Of a DNA stretch of 64,000 bases, positions 23,051-34,249 are shown one piece after another (the first letter of the stretch is position 1; the number at the start of each line of letters is the position of its first letter). The DNA is taken from the NCBI RefSeq assembly GCF_034190915.1, contig NW_026947484.1, forward strand, positions 142,884,982 through 142,948,981, written 5' to 3'. Under the pieces are notes generated by a model. It was given only the letters and a program-made list of their open reading frames with translations. It had not been told where the DNA came from and did not search any database. The position numbers were made by a program, and so were the translations under genes. This stretch comes from Cavia porcellus. Its lineage: Eukaryota; Chordata; Mammalia; Rodentia; Caviidae.

Positions 23051-23164
23051 CCCATAGGTGCTGCATTGCAAATTGTTATTCTCTAAATACATGATCAGAC
23101 TACCAGCTTTAGGCCTGCAAAGGCAGTGAAATAGTAGACGCTACAAGTACTAAGTTATATTTTA

Positions 23165-23470
23165 CCTCAATAGCTATCCTCTCAGCCTCTGTTTCTGCAG
23201 ATCAGCTGGTTGCTCATGGGGATTAGGGGGAAAGACATGTTGGCTCTTCTTGCCTCTCAGCCCATGTGCTAGAAACACCTGGCATCTGGTTTTTCTCCTG
23301 GTGGCCCACACATGGCACCAACTCACAGGAAGTCTTGACTCCTTGTTGGCTTCTTGTTCTCCTACCCTACAGTCCACAGATGGTGCTGACTCACAGGAAA
23401 GGGCTGGCATCTGGTTCTCCTCCCAGTGGCCCTTGCATAGTGCCAACTCCAAATTTTTGATGAAATAAAA
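23165..23470. repeat. Local 124-bp-spaced duplication
   Basis: The segment at 23,281-23,330 (ggcatctggtttttctcctg ... accaactcacagga) recurs at 23,405-23,450 with a few changes. The host sequence is unassigned. Confidence 0.6.
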
Positions 23471-24170
23471 CTTACTTTCCATTTTATTGTGAAGGCCTTT
23501 ATAATCTCTAAGACATTTCTCCTCAATGTTATGAATATGTTTTCAATACTTTCTTCCAGAAGCGTTTGCATTTTAGTTTATAATGTTTAAATCTATAATT
23601 CTTCTCAATTTCATCTTCTAATCTCAGTGGAATTCTTAATTCACCGTTTGTAGATCAACAACCCAGCCTCCCGGGAACTTTTGCCACTTTGTTATAATGA
23701 CATTACAATGGATTCCTGTTATGCTTTTGACAACTCTGAATTCCCATGCTTTCATCTCTCGTGTTCCCCTCTTTGCCTTCCCTTTTCTTTCTCCTCTTTT
23801 GACTCCTACAGCTGAGAAAACCAGGAATACTTAAAACTGAGAAGAAAACCCTGGTTTAATCAAGAGATTAGTGTAGAAGAAAGACAACAATTTGGTTTAA
23901 TCCGTGATCCATTCACATCTGATTCTGCTTTTATATCTGGTCCTGCCCTTGTGTGCGTTAGACAAGTAGCAAGTTCATGTGGCTTAATTATTTCTTCTGT
24001 AAATGGGACTGCTGAGACTAATCTGCCTAGTTCTGTCATTAGCTGGGTCTGGTTTTAGTAAATAACCAATAATGTTAAATTGGTAAAATTATCATCTTCA
24101 TCCTCATTATCTTCTATGTATTACACGAAAGCTACTGTGATAGTATTTTGCAACTTAAATTACCACTTTT
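23471..24170. other. Unassigned AT-rich interval
   Basis: No feature recognised. Confidence 0.4.
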
Positions 24171-24179
24171 ATATTTTAG

Positions 24180-24459
24180 GCAAAAAAGCAATAAAAACAA
24201 TAGTATAAAATTTCAAAATAAGATTGTAGGAGAGTAACAATGGTTAGTATATTGCATGTTGTTATTTTCAAAGTAGTTAAATCCATGTAACAATTTAGGG
24301 ATATTGTCATTTGCACTATGTTGGTTGTTCCTGTCCACGAGCAAGGAATATCTTCCCATTTTCTGATTCTCTTTGATCTTTTTAAGAGTACTGTAATTTC
24401 CAATTTTCAATATACAGATCCTTTACTTCGTTTGTTAGATTTATTTCCAAGTCTTCTTT
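24180..24459 (-). mobile_element. 3' part of interrupted LINE-1 (host element)
   Basis: Minus strand. Positions 24,303-24,440 encode an ORF2 piece with the legible stretch RKWEDIPCSWTGTTNIVQM. It joins directly to one 3' UTR unit at 24,180-24,300, so the ORF2 C terminus is missing. The ORF2 sequence continues at 28,582 after the inserted element; the TATTTCCAAGTCTTCTTT at 24,442-24,459 is one copy of the target-site duplication. Confidence 0.82.
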
Positions 24460-25949
24460 TTTATTTAAAGAGAAAGGGAAAAACAGAAAAAAGGGTAGAA
24501 ACAATACCGAATTTCAGAAAAATAAACAGTAAGAAATCACCAGTTGATAAGTTACATACCATCATCTTAGAAATAGTTGCTCAAGTTACAAAATTAAAGC
24601 ATACAAAGTGATATTCAAATAATGACACTGCAAACAGTTCTGCTCAACGATCCAACAAGAAATTATTAATATGGTTACCAGTCCTACACATTTTTTTATC
24701 TTAAAGAGGGTAAGATTAAACAGAACAAAACAGTTTATAAGGAAACAATTTAAAGAAACACAGATTTCAAAGCAAGTCCATTGGAGATCTTCACTGTCTA
24801 TCTTATTTTCTCTAGTTTTCTTCCAAATAGTTGTTCCCATCTTCACACACATTGAATATATACTGAACGTTATAGAAGTAATCAAATCATTACAGGATGA
24901 TGAAGTCTTTTTAGGTCTTCAAGACCTGATTTTGGGGAAATCTATAATGACTACCAAAATGTTTCTCAGTCTCTTCATAGTAGCTGTCTTTGTCTTTACA
25001 TGTGCTGAAATTGGACATAAGAGACTAGACTGATATCACTCTGAACAGTGAATGATAGTATTGCTAGATTTTATATCATAATGCTACAGAATTAGCATTG
25101 GGTTTCTTAGGGTCTCTTCTTCTTCAGAGTATCTATTCTTTACATTGAGAATTATATAATCTGTTCCCATAAATAGTTTAGAAATTCTTCCCATGTGTGA
25201 CTCTCTACATGTATATCTATCCTTTCTGTATTATAGGGAAAAACAGATCAAAACAAGACAACAAAATAAATTCCTAGAAATACATGAAATGAAAAAGACA
25301 TATAGTACCACAACATTACGTGATCTACAGTAGTTACTATGCTTTCTCTTGTTATTTTCAATAGAATTGTCCACATCATCAGGCATATAATTGAACATAA
25401 CATTACATAGCTATTTTAATAAAAACACAACTTTGAAGACATTGTAGGACTTGAAAGCAGTTAATAATCAAAACCAGAATGGATATCTTTTACATCTTGT
25501 CATCTTCAGAGTAGTTGCCTCTACTCTTAGACTTGATACTATCAAGCATATCAAATTCGAATAAAATCAGTTGAGGCTAAACAGCGGTCTAACAAACCAG
25601 CTTCAACTAAAATCAGTCATAGTAAGACAGTGTAAGTAATACAGGGCTTCAGTGTAAGTTAATAGGAAATTAAGAATAGTTACCATGGGATAACCTGCTC
25701 TTTTGGGGTTAGCTGTCTATGCTCTCAAATCTAATATGAGTAGACAGACCGGAACAAAATATAATCAAACTAGACAGAGCTATAAGACTACTGCGACTTT
25801 TAAATATCCTCTGCCTTCCTTTTTTTAGATAATTCCTTCCCTTTGCCTTTCTCATGGTGCTTTGTATATTTTGGGTCCCACTAGCTCTTTTAGTTTTTAG
25901 ATTAGGGGACCAACCTGTTATCTATCTGAGTATTGCTGAACTTTTTTTC

Positions 25950-26100
25950 CCCTGAGCTTGATCTTGAGCTGTACTCCTTTACTTACTAAAGTCACAAGGT
26001 CTTCCTTCCTTCCAGCTGCGTAGTTCTACACTGCCCAAAAGTATCATAGCTTTCCAATCTATCTGCGGCTGCTGGACCAGTTGTCCCTATTTCTTGCTGG
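25950..26100 (-). other. ORF2 deletion junction of the HAL1-like element
   Basis: To the right of about 26,095 the sequence aligns with 30,545-30,660 of the full L1 (start of ORF2). To the left it aligns with the ORF2 3' terminus, as at 54,200-54,340. The second copy shows the same join near 45,745. Confidence 0.7.
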
Positions 26101-26591
26101 TTTCCTGTCACATATAGCATTGTTTTCTCATCTTTGACTCTCAGTTTATGAACCCTCTTTCAGGATGAGTGTATTTCCTATTCATAGCATCTCGATGGAT
26201 CCTGCCTCCTAATCTACTCTGCCTGTGTTTCTTGTTTGTTTGTGAATGAGGGCTATCTATATTAAAGATTATAGCTTACCATCTCTGCCTCATCTCTGCT
26301 ATTCTATTCTCCTGCTATGATTTGTCCACTTTACTTCTTCATTTCACTGTCTGCCTGGTTCATTGAGGGCTCTCTGGCACTGTTGCTGGAATCCTGATAT
26401 TTTTTTCCTCTCTCTCTCTGGAATGTCCTTCAGTATTTTTTATAGATTGGGTTGGTGACCATGAATTCCCACAGTTCCTCCTTGTCCTAGAAATATCTTG
26501 TTTCTCCATTAATTTTGAGACAGAGTTTTTCTAGTTACATCAGTCTTGGTTGGAGGTTATTTTCTTTCAGGGCTTGAACTATTTCCCCCCA

Positions 26592-26653
26592 GACACAGCA
26601 TCAGCAGACATAAAGAAATACCTTCATGACCTCATTGACGAACTTAAAACTGT
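26592..26653 (+). repeat. Inverted copy of an ORF1 segment
   Basis: These 62 bp match the reverse complement of 27,455-27,517 of the same element with about four differences. It encodes, on the plus strand, the ORF1 stretch that the element encodes on the minus strand. It interrupts alignment with other L1 copies between about 26,588 and 26,674. Confidence 0.8.
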
Positions 26654-26781
26654 CCAACCCCTGAAAGAAAACAGATGCTCTCCTTGGTTTGAGAGTTTGT
26701 GTTGATAAATCTGTTGTTATTATGATAATTTTTCCATTGTAGGTAATTGGCTTCTTTTCTCTGGCTGCTTTTAATATTCTG

Positions 26782-26895
26782 GTTTTTTTTTTTTTTTTTT
26801 TTTGTCTTTTTCATTTTACTAGTACTGGGGATTGAACTCACGACTGCCTGCTTGCAAGGCAGGCGCTTATGCCACTGAGCTAAATCCCCAGCCCC
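26782..26895 (-). mobile_element. ID-like SINE with 10-bp target-site duplication
   Basis: A poly(T) run (about 26,783-26,803) is followed by tactggggattgaactcacg, a gcaaggcaggcgcttatgcc block and ctaaatccccagcccc. It is flanked by perfect TAATATTCTG repeats at 26,772-26,781 and 26,896-26,905, and is inserted in the ORF1 of the HAL1-like element. It is one of the best-preserved ID-like copies here. Confidence 0.92.
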
Positions 26896-26905
26896 TAATA
26901 TTCTG

Positions 26906-27103
26906 TTCTTGTGGTGGATTTCTGTAATCTTGATTATTATATATCTGGGTGTAGATCTGTTTTGGTTGTAGGTGGCTAGAGTTCTGTAAAGCCTCTTTTA
27001 TTTGGATATCATTTCTTTTTCCAATGCTTGGGAAGTTTTCCTTAATTATATCTGTGAATAGTCTTTGTAGTTCATTTGTGGTTATTCCTGCTTCTTCGCT
27101 CAT
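26906..27103 (-). pseudogene. L1 ORF1 C-terminal domain fragment
   Basis: The minus strand reads ELQRLFTDIIKENFPSIGKR then NDIQIKEALQ, matching the start of the L1 ORF1 C-terminal domain, the nucleic-acid chaperone part of the L1 RNA-binding protein. The frame then runs into the inserted SINE. Confidence 0.8.
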
Positions 27104-27255
27104 GTTTTTTATTCTTAAATTCTAAATCCTCTTGTTGTCTTGTAGCCTTTGAATTGTTTCTTCCTGATTCCTTGTTATTTTTAAGAGATCTTTTCTTTTA
27201 CAATCACACACCATAAATCTCTCTTCATGTTTCAAAAGTATAACTTTAGTTTATG

Positions 27256-27702
27256 TCAAGGCATTTTGCAGATTTCAATGGAGATTTTAGTTTCCTGGTA
27301 ATCTCTTTGGATCTGTTTCATGTATTCTAGATTTTGTTTATATTCTTCAAAAGTTTCTCTTCCTTTTCTGAGTTCCTCCGTTCTTCCATCTTGGGAGGGG
27401 CTTATTATTTCTTGAATTAATCTTTTTATATCTTGCTTCACTTGGACCAGAAGTACAGTTTTAATTTCGTCTATGAGGTCATGAAGGTATTTCTTTATGT
27501 CCGCTGATGCTGCGTCTAATATTGCATGATTACTGCACTGGTTCTCTTCTGTATTTACCTCTCCTTGGATTATTTTTCCAGGGTCAGTGGCTAGAGGGTT
27601 TTCTTTTTTTATTTCTGTCATGTCATGTTTCCAGTTTCTTTCAGACAGGTGTGTCCAGGGTCTCTGGCCCTCTCTGTATTGCTTAGGATCTTTCCGAAGC
27701 AT
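27256..27702 (-). pseudogene. L1 ORF1 N-terminal fragment
   Basis: A 148-codon open stretch that begins with ATG just downstream of the GC-rich 5' UTR. It is rich in charged residues with heptad-like spacing (DIKRLIQEII, RKGRETFEEYKQNLEYMKQI), as expected of the coiled coil that trimerises ORF1 protein. A frame break separates it from the C-terminal domain. The placement fits an ORF1 start: 5' UTR, ATG, coiled coil, then RNA-binding domain. Confidence 0.72.
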
Positions 27703-27709
27703 GCTGCCC

Positions 27710-28581
27710 GGGGTTTTGCTGCCCTCCCCAATTTGCTGTTATTTGAGTATCTTGAACTCCCTTCCAGGGGCTCAAGATGCTGTGGGGACACTGACCCTTA
27801 GGCTGCCCAATCCAGAGTTCAGGATGCAGGCAGGCAGGCCCAATTCCCCCAAGCTGGTCGAGCAAGGCAGAAAACCGGAAAGTTCTGGTTCTGTATTTTT
27901 GATTATTGTCTGAGGAGGTGTTTTCAGAAGCAGATTTTTGTGCTCCATTCATAGCAGTGGCTCCGGCCGCATGGGTCTGGTGGCAGCAAAGACACACTCA
28001 CCCACCCGGATTCCTTGGGGGTGCTCCAGCAATGGGGGCCCACTCAGCATCAGCACTGTGGGCTTGGGTCCTTGTGCATGCAGTGAGGGTGAAGGTAGTG
28101 ATGTGTCACAGCAGGTCCAGTCCCACATATGTGATGCTGCAGTGTGCCCTCCTCCTTGCACCCTCCAAGATGCAGCCCAGATCCAGAAAGGTGGCAGAGG
28201 AGGCAGAGACAATGGCAGTGGTGGTGGCAGCAGTGACAAGGACAGGGGCAGCTAGTGGGCGCCTAGTCGCTCCACTCACCCAGCCTCTTGCATGGCTGCA
28301 GTGACAGAGTCAGAGGCAGTGGATTGAGCATGGTGGCGAGGGGATGGCCTGTCTCCCTGTGCTGATGTTGGCCGGAGGTCCTCAGGGCTGCACAGTGGCA
28401 CAGCCAGCTGGGACTGTATATTTGATTGGTTCTTCTCACATTAGTTTCTTCTTGGGATGAGAGGATTCATCTCCCTCCTTTCAGGGCTCCCCACACTGTA
28501 TTATGTTGAATTCTAAGTTAACTATCTCAGGGAGCCTCTGTAGCCAGTTGTTACCTATCTGCCAGTTTTGCTCTGCCCCCG
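27710..28581 (-). promoter_or_regulatory. L1-type 5' UTR (internal promoter region) of the HAL1-like element
   Basis: GC-rich sequence that contrasts with the AT-rich rest of the element. It begins (minus strand) with a G-rich start next to the target-site duplication and ends at the ORF1 ATG. In L1s this region holds the internal RNA polymerase II promoter. That function is inferred here from position and composition, not from specific sites. Confidence 0.65.
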
Positions 28582-29235
28582 TATTTCTAAGTCTTCTTTC
28601 TTTGTTTTTTCTTTCTTGAATACTATTGTGATGAATATGGTTTCCCTAATTTCTTTCTCAATTTGTACAGGAATTCTATTGATTTTTGATTGTTAACTTT
28701 GTATCTACCTATGCTACTGAATTTGGTTATCACCTCTAAGTCTTTTTAAGAGTTTTTAAGGTCTTCTATGTAGAGTATCATGTCATCTGCAAATAATGAT
28801 AACTTCTTCTTCCCCTCGTCTCTTGTCTAATTGCTTTGGATAATGTTTCCAGAACTATATTGAATAGGAGTGGTGATAGTGAATATCTTTATCTTGTTCT
28901 AGTTTTTAAAGTGAAGTTTTAAAGTGAAGATTTTCAGTTTTTATCCATTCAATATGATGTTGGTTGTTGGTTTATTATAGTTGGCTTTTATCTGATTGAG
29001 GTAAAGACTATCTATTCCAGTATTTATAGGGATTTTTTAAATCATGAATGAGTGCTGGACTTTATCAAATGCTTTTTCTATATTTTTGAGATTATTATGT
29101 GATTTTTGTCTTTGGCTCTGTTGATATGCTATGTTAAATTTATTGATTTGTGTATGTTGAACCATTCCTGCATTCCTAGAATGACTCCCACTTGGTCATT
29201 GTGCATAACCTTGATGATTTGTTGTATCCTGTTTG

Positions 29236-29691
29236 CTAGTATCTTACTAAGGATTTTGCATCTGTGTCCATTAGGGAGATTGGCCTGTAGTTCTCTTTTT
29301 TGGTTGGGTCTTCCTCCGGTTTGGGTATCAGAGGAGTACTTGCCTCCAGGATGGAGTTAGGAAATACTGCTTCCCTTTCAATTTCATCAAAGAGTTTGAG
29401 ACATATTGGCATTAAGTCTTCTCTAAATTTCTTACAGAATTCAGCAGTGAATTTATCAGAACCTGGCCTTATCTTTGTTGGTAAGTTTTTAATTACATTT
29501 TCAATCTCATTAACTGACACCAAGGTATTCAGAATTTTTATATCTTCTTGGTTCAGCCTGGGAAATTCATACATATTAGGAATCTGTCCATTTCCTCTGT
29601 GTTTTCCACTGTATGAGATAAAGATTTTCAAAGTAGGTATGGATGTGCTTCTGAATTTTCTCAGGATCTGTAGTGAATTCATTCTTTTCAT
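29236..29691 (-). pseudogene. L1 ORF2 reverse-transcriptase N-terminal segment
   Basis: A 151-codon open stretch containing FPRLNQEDIKILNTLVSVNE, NVIKNLPTKIRPGSDKFTAE and [18 protein letters not shown]. These match the region leading into the L1 reverse-transcriptase domain. It is the longest preserved ORF2 frame in the window but only about an eighth of a full ORF2 protein. Confidence 0.9.
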
Positions 29692-30692
29692 TCTTCAAAG
29701 CATGAATTTAAGTCTTTTCTTTTTTGATAAGGTAGACTAAGTGTTTATCAATTTTATTTATTGTTTCAAAGAACCAACTCGACTCATTAATTCTTTGTAT
29801 TGTTTTCTTGGTCCCATTGTGTTAATTTCTGCTCTGATCTTTATAATTTACTTCTTTTTGTGGGCTTTGGGTGTGTCTTGTGCTTCTTCTTCTAGAAGCT
29901 TCAGGTATAATATTAGGTTACTTGTACTCATTCTGTTTTCCTGATATGTGTTTTATCTGCATTCTTGTTTAGTTTTAGATATTATTTAATTCTACCTTTA
30001 CTTCACCTGTGACACATTGGTTGTTTAGGAGGGAGTTATTTAATCTCCATGTATGTATGGAGTTTTTGCAATTTCTTTTGCTATTAATTTGCTATTTTAT
30101 TGCACTATGGTAAGATAATATGCATGGGATAATTTCAATTCCTTTGCATTTACTTAAGCATGTTCTGTAGCTAGTATATCGTCCATTTAAGAGAATGTCC
30201 CATGTGCAGCTGAGAAGAATATGGATTCTGATGATGTTGATTGAAATACTCTGTAAACATCTACTAAGTCCATTTGTTTATAGGTTTGGTTCTTGGCTGA
30301 TTTTTTTGTCTAGTTGCTTTATCTCTTTGTGACAGTGATGTATTGAGCTTTCCCATTACAATTATGTTATTGTTTATTTGAGTTTTCATATCTCTTACTA
30401 ATTATCTTATATGGTTGGGTGCTCTTGTACTTATATTTATGATTGTTATCTCTTTCTCTTGAAGTTTTCCCCTAACTAGTATGTAGTGACCTTCTTTATC
30501 TCTTTTAATCATTCTTGGTTTAAAATTTACATTGTCTGCAAACAAATAGCTATCCCTGCTTTTTTCTGGACTCCGGTTGCATGGAAGAATGTTACCCGTC
30601 CTTCAACTTTCCGTGTATGCATTCATTTTTGAGTTAAGTATGTTTCTTGTATACATCATATTGTTGGACCTTGTTTCCGGATCCATTCTTGC

Positions 30693-30977
30693 TGTGCTGG
30701 GGTTCTGCAAGCAAAGGGAAAATAAAGGATCACACACAATAAGGTTCAGCAAAATGGCTACCACTGGCAGCCTAAGCAAGTAGCTTTTATTGAGATAAAG
30801 AACAAAGAAACTCAAATTTTGTATGCTCAGATTATATAACTTGTTTACTTCTTGAGCTTACAGGACCTCATGTTTTTACCTAGGGGTGGTGGTGATGTTT
30901 CAAGGCCTGCAATTTACCTGTACCATTGTCCACTGGATTTGTCTGGGACAAAATGGAGTCAGTGTAACCTCTCTACA
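30693..30977 (-). mobile_element. Solo LTR inserted in L1 ORF2
   Basis: The minus strand gives a 285-bp element with TG...CA ends (tgtagagaggtt ... ccccagcaca), a TATA-like tatataat and the polyadenylation-like caataaaagc about 50 bp further on. The L1 ORF2 sequence resumes on both sides. I could not see a clean target-site duplication. It is unrelated to the LTR pair at 15.5 and 40.8 kb. Confidence 0.72.
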
Positions 30978-31314
30978 CTACCAATTATTTCTTTTGGTTG
31001 AATTGAGACCATTTACATTGATGGTTTTAACTGATATGTATTAACTTACATTTGTCATATTTTCCCGCTGTTGGTTCCCTATTTTTCTCCTCTGTTTAAT
31101 TGCTTACCCTGCATGGTGGTTTTATTGTGTTGTTGCTCTGGGAATTGCGATCATTTCTATATCTGTCTAGAATATCTTTCGGTATTCTTTGTAGAACTGG
31201 TTTGGTGATCATAAATTTCTTCAGCTGTTCTTTTTCATGGAAGTATCTTTTTTCTCCATCAATTTCAAAATAGCTATTCAGGGTACATCAATCTGGATTG
31301 GAAGTTGTTTTCTC

Positions 31315-31518
31315 TCAAAGCTTGAAACACTTAACTATAAGCTCTCCTTTAAAGAGATGGTTGTTGTGCGAAGTCTTCTGTGATTCCAATAGACTTTCCT
31401 TTGTAGGTGATCTAGCAGCTTTTGATAGTTCATTCTTGTGCTGAATTTCTGGAACCTTGATTATTATATGTGTTGGTTTTATTTTAGTTATGGCTATTTG
31501 GAGCTCTATATGCTTCAT
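31315..31518 (-). pseudogene. L1 ORF1 C-terminal domain fragment
   Basis: The minus strand reads KPTHIIIKVPEIQHKNELSK then AAR, the ORF1 RNA-binding-domain motif. The same motif occurs in the shorter copy at 46,272-46,350 (IIKIPEIQHKIRILKAVR). Confidence 0.82.
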
Positions 31519-31642
31519 TTATTTGTATGTCAGATTCTTTATTCACACTTGAGAAGTTTTCTGCCATTATTTCTTTGAAGAGTTTGATGTGTTTTAATGG
31601 CAGTTGTGCTGTCTTCAGCTTTCTCATTGATCTCTGTCAATC

Positions 31643-31894
31643 TTATGTTATTTTTCTTTGTTTCATCTTGTAACTTTGGATTGATTTTTCATAATCTCTT
31701 GCTATGTTTAATATATCTTTATTTACATCATATTTAGCTGCAATTCTGCCTTTAGGAACTGAAATTCTATCCTCTCCTTCATTCAATCTGCTGCATATAT
31801 TTTCACTGGAGGTTGTAAACTCTTGGATTTCTGTTTGAATCTGTTTCATAGATTCCTTTTCTTCCCTAGTTGGGTATTTTTTTGTTTCCATCAC
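31643..31894 (-). pseudogene. L1 ORF1 coiled-coil fragment
   Basis: The minus strand reads SSENICSRLNEGEDRISVPK then GRIAAK, close to the typical end of the ORF1 coiled coil, followed by RDYEKSIQSYKMKQR. Confidence 0.72.
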
Positions 31895-32249
31895 TTTTGT
31901 AAGTTCATCAGTTTTTTAAATCTGTGTCTTCTCTAATATCTTTGATCTTAAGCATCATTCTTTTTCGTACTTCAGAAATTATTTTCTCTTTAGCCTTTTC
32001 CACTTGTTTTTTCAATTCTGTTGCTATCATTTCAGAAAGTTTCAGTGTTTGAATTCCAGTTTCATCTGTTTCATTGAGTTCCAGGCTTGTCTTGGGTGGG
32101 GTGGGGAGCTAGGGTTGCATTTTCTTGTGTCTTGTTGTTTCCCATTTTCTCTTTTTTGTTTTATTTCGTTCTGTATGTTGATCCTTGCCAATTTCTTATG
32201 ATTATACCTTTATCACAGAGTATTGAGGCTTCCTTAGATGGCTGTTGTT

Positions 32250-33220
32250 TACAGATATCCTCTAGATATAGATAGTTCTTCATAACTATTCTAAGAACCT
32301 ACCTCCCCAATTTGTAAAGGATGCAAAATTACTATTTGACTCAGCTCCCAATACTTTGGTACTGGGCTGTGGTAAAGATTATGACCTCATACAATCACAG
32401 TGTTATCATATAGGGGAGAAAACATTTATAACATGTATGACATTCTGGCTAAAGTAGTACACTTAGGGTTAGCTATAGTTTCAAGTACAGCTATGATTTC
32501 AGGTACAGTGTTAATATGGTAACCTTTAACCTGCTAGCCAGGAGCAAACTCTAAGGTTAGATAGCACAAAAAACCATATACCATGTACTTGTGTGCAGTG
32601 ATTTTCCCCTTAGTGGGATGATTCTTCCATTCTGTGTGGGGAGGCTAAAATAGACAGGGGGCAGGCTACAGTCATGAATGAGGTCAGATACAGAAGAGTC
32701 AAGGCTGGAAGTCAAAGGATTATCACCTGAATTTTGGGAAACTGGAGAACACAGGAGGAAAGAATGAAATAAAATGCAAAGGAGTAATCAGAAAGGGCAC
32801 AGACAATGATTACTCACTTGAAAGTTTAAATTCAAGAAGTAGCTGAGGAAAAAGAGAAAGAGGATCAATAGCAGAAAATTAAAACTAAAAGTAAGACTGG
32901 GAGGAGCTGACCAACAAGCCAACTAGCCAGGCTTTCTGGTAAACTGTGCAAGCCATGCGGGGCCCAGGAAGAGAAAAGTCCGACAGCTCCTCTCATAAGG
33001 CTGCTGGAGCAGGGCTGAGAATCACCAACTGCCCCCACCACTCTACCTAAGCATCCAGCTGGTTCAGAGAACAGAGTGTGTTGATAGCAACTGAGATACA
33101 AAAAGCAACTGAATGCTTGTATTGTTTGGGTGACCTTGCAGCCCAGCGGTCTGAGTATTTATAGGGAGGATAGCAGTATGCAATATAGCAAATATGGGGG
33201 ATTTCCTCCATCTTGGTTAT
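32250..33220. other. Unassigned; may include the 5' UTR of the adjacent L1
   Basis: It follows the ORF1 N terminus of the minus-strand L1, so an L1 5' UTR is expected here, but I could not match it to the other 5' UTR. A GC-richer patch at 32,930-33,080 shares a short stretch with 6050-6100. Confidence 0.35.
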
Positions 33221-33221
33221 T

Positions 33222-33330
33222 TGTTTGTTTGTTTGTTTGTTTGTTTTTTGTCCCGAGGATTGAACTCACCACCTTGTGCTTGCCAGGAGGCACTTACACT
33301 ACTGAGGCAAATCCTTGGCCCCCTTTATCA
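33222..33330 (-). mobile_element. ID-like SINE
   Basis: A (GTTT)n run (the reverse of an AAAC-rich tail) is followed by gaggattgaactcaccacct, gtgcttgccaggaggcactt and aaatccttggccc. Confidence 0.78.
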
Positions 33331-33339
33331 TGTTTTGGA

Positions 33340-33660
33340 AATCCATTATTTTTCTCATGGTTTTATTTTGTTCCAACTAATTGTTTTTGCTTAATTTAAT
33401 ATGCTGTTTTGATTGGTTTTAGTCTATTTTGTTTTGGCTTGATTTCACTATATCTGATGGAATGAACAACTATTGTGCAGATAACAATATATACTATGAG
33501 AGTCATTGTTGTTTTCCTATTATCCTGCCTTGAAGTTGTGTACCAAATTCACTACTCTGTTTTGATTGGATTTATTCTGTTTTGTTTTGTTGAGCTTTAT
33601 TATCTTTGAAATAATGTTTTAAAAAGTTTTTTTTAAAAAAGTAAGAAACATAAACAACAA
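33340..33660 (+). mobile_element. LINE-1 3' UTR with two tandem units
   Basis: Plus strand with tgattggttttagtctattt and cctattatcctgccttgaag blocks typical of the 150-bp units, ending near an A-rich stretch at 33,650-33,670. Confidence 0.72.
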
Positions 33661-34240
33661 AAAAAAAGAAGGAAAATAGACAATGAAAATGTAAAAAAGA
33701 GAAGAAAGAAAAAGGAGGCCAGAGAAAAGGGGGAAAAAAATAAACCCAAGTACAGAAATAACCACAGAATATAAAGACAACATCCAAACATACAAGAAAG
33801 GAATAGCCAATCAGACAAACAAAGGAAGATAAAAGTAGTAAAATACCGCTGTTGTTTACAGTTCTGTGATAGTGTCCATGCTAGATCCCAGAAATGTGCT
33901 GGCTATGGAAATGATCTTGGCCTTTGGATGTAGGGAGTGGAACTGGTCTTCTGTTGGTGGACTTCTCCAGAGCCCAGCTGCTGGCTCCTCACTACTGCTT
34001 CAAACACCTTCACGTTGCTGGTCCTGCTGATGGCTCTGCCCTCCAAAGGCGAGTGTGCACCCATGCTCCCGGGCTGGGTTGTTGTCCTGGATCTTGAGGG
34101 TCTGGTTGGTCTACCTGCCAAAGGTGTGTGTCCTTACACTTTTCTCACAGGCCCCACTGTCCCGGGGACAATGGATGAGGCATAGAGCATGGACTCAGAC
34201 TCTTCTTGTAGGCCCTTGTTCAAGAGACAATTGCATCTTA
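33660..34240. other. A-rich then moderately GC-rich unassigned interval
   Basis: 33,660-33,800 is purine-rich and may be the L1 tail plus decayed repeat. 33,860-34,200 is GC-richer with open frames on both strands. No gene is supported. Confidence 0.4.
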
Positions 34241-34249
34241 AATTATTCT

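Larger units (their letters stand above)
24460..28581 (-). mobile_element. HAL1-like non-autonomous L1 element, apparently full length
   Basis: A 4.1-kb minus-strand element. From its 5' end (28,581) it has a GC-rich 5' UTR (28,581-27,710), ORF1 (27,702 to about 26,440), a short segment from the start of ORF2 (to about 26,100), then directly the extreme 3' end of ORF2 (about 26,095-25,950), the tandem-unit 3' UTR (about 25,800-25,225) and the terminal 3' UTR to the A-rich end at 24,460. Most of the endonuclease and all of the reverse transcriptase are missing. It sits inside another L1's ORF2 and is flanked by an 18-bp target-site duplication with one mismatch (24,442-24,459 and 28,582-28,599). 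An ID-like SINE is inserted in its ORF1. It would have needed ORF2 protein in trans. Frames are broken now. Confidence 0.82.
28582..32250 (-). mobile_element. 5' part of interrupted LINE-1 (ORF1 plus ORF2)
   Basis: Minus-strand L1 and host of the HAL1-like insertion. Going left to right it reads back through ORF2: the FADD motif near 28,780-28,800, the reverse-transcriptase N-terminal part (29,236-29,691), the endonuclease region (about 29,700-31,130, split by an LTR at 30,693-30,977), then ORF1 (C-terminal domain 31,170-31,520; coiled coil 31,643-31,894; N terminus to about 32,100). All frames contain stops. Confidence 0.85.
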
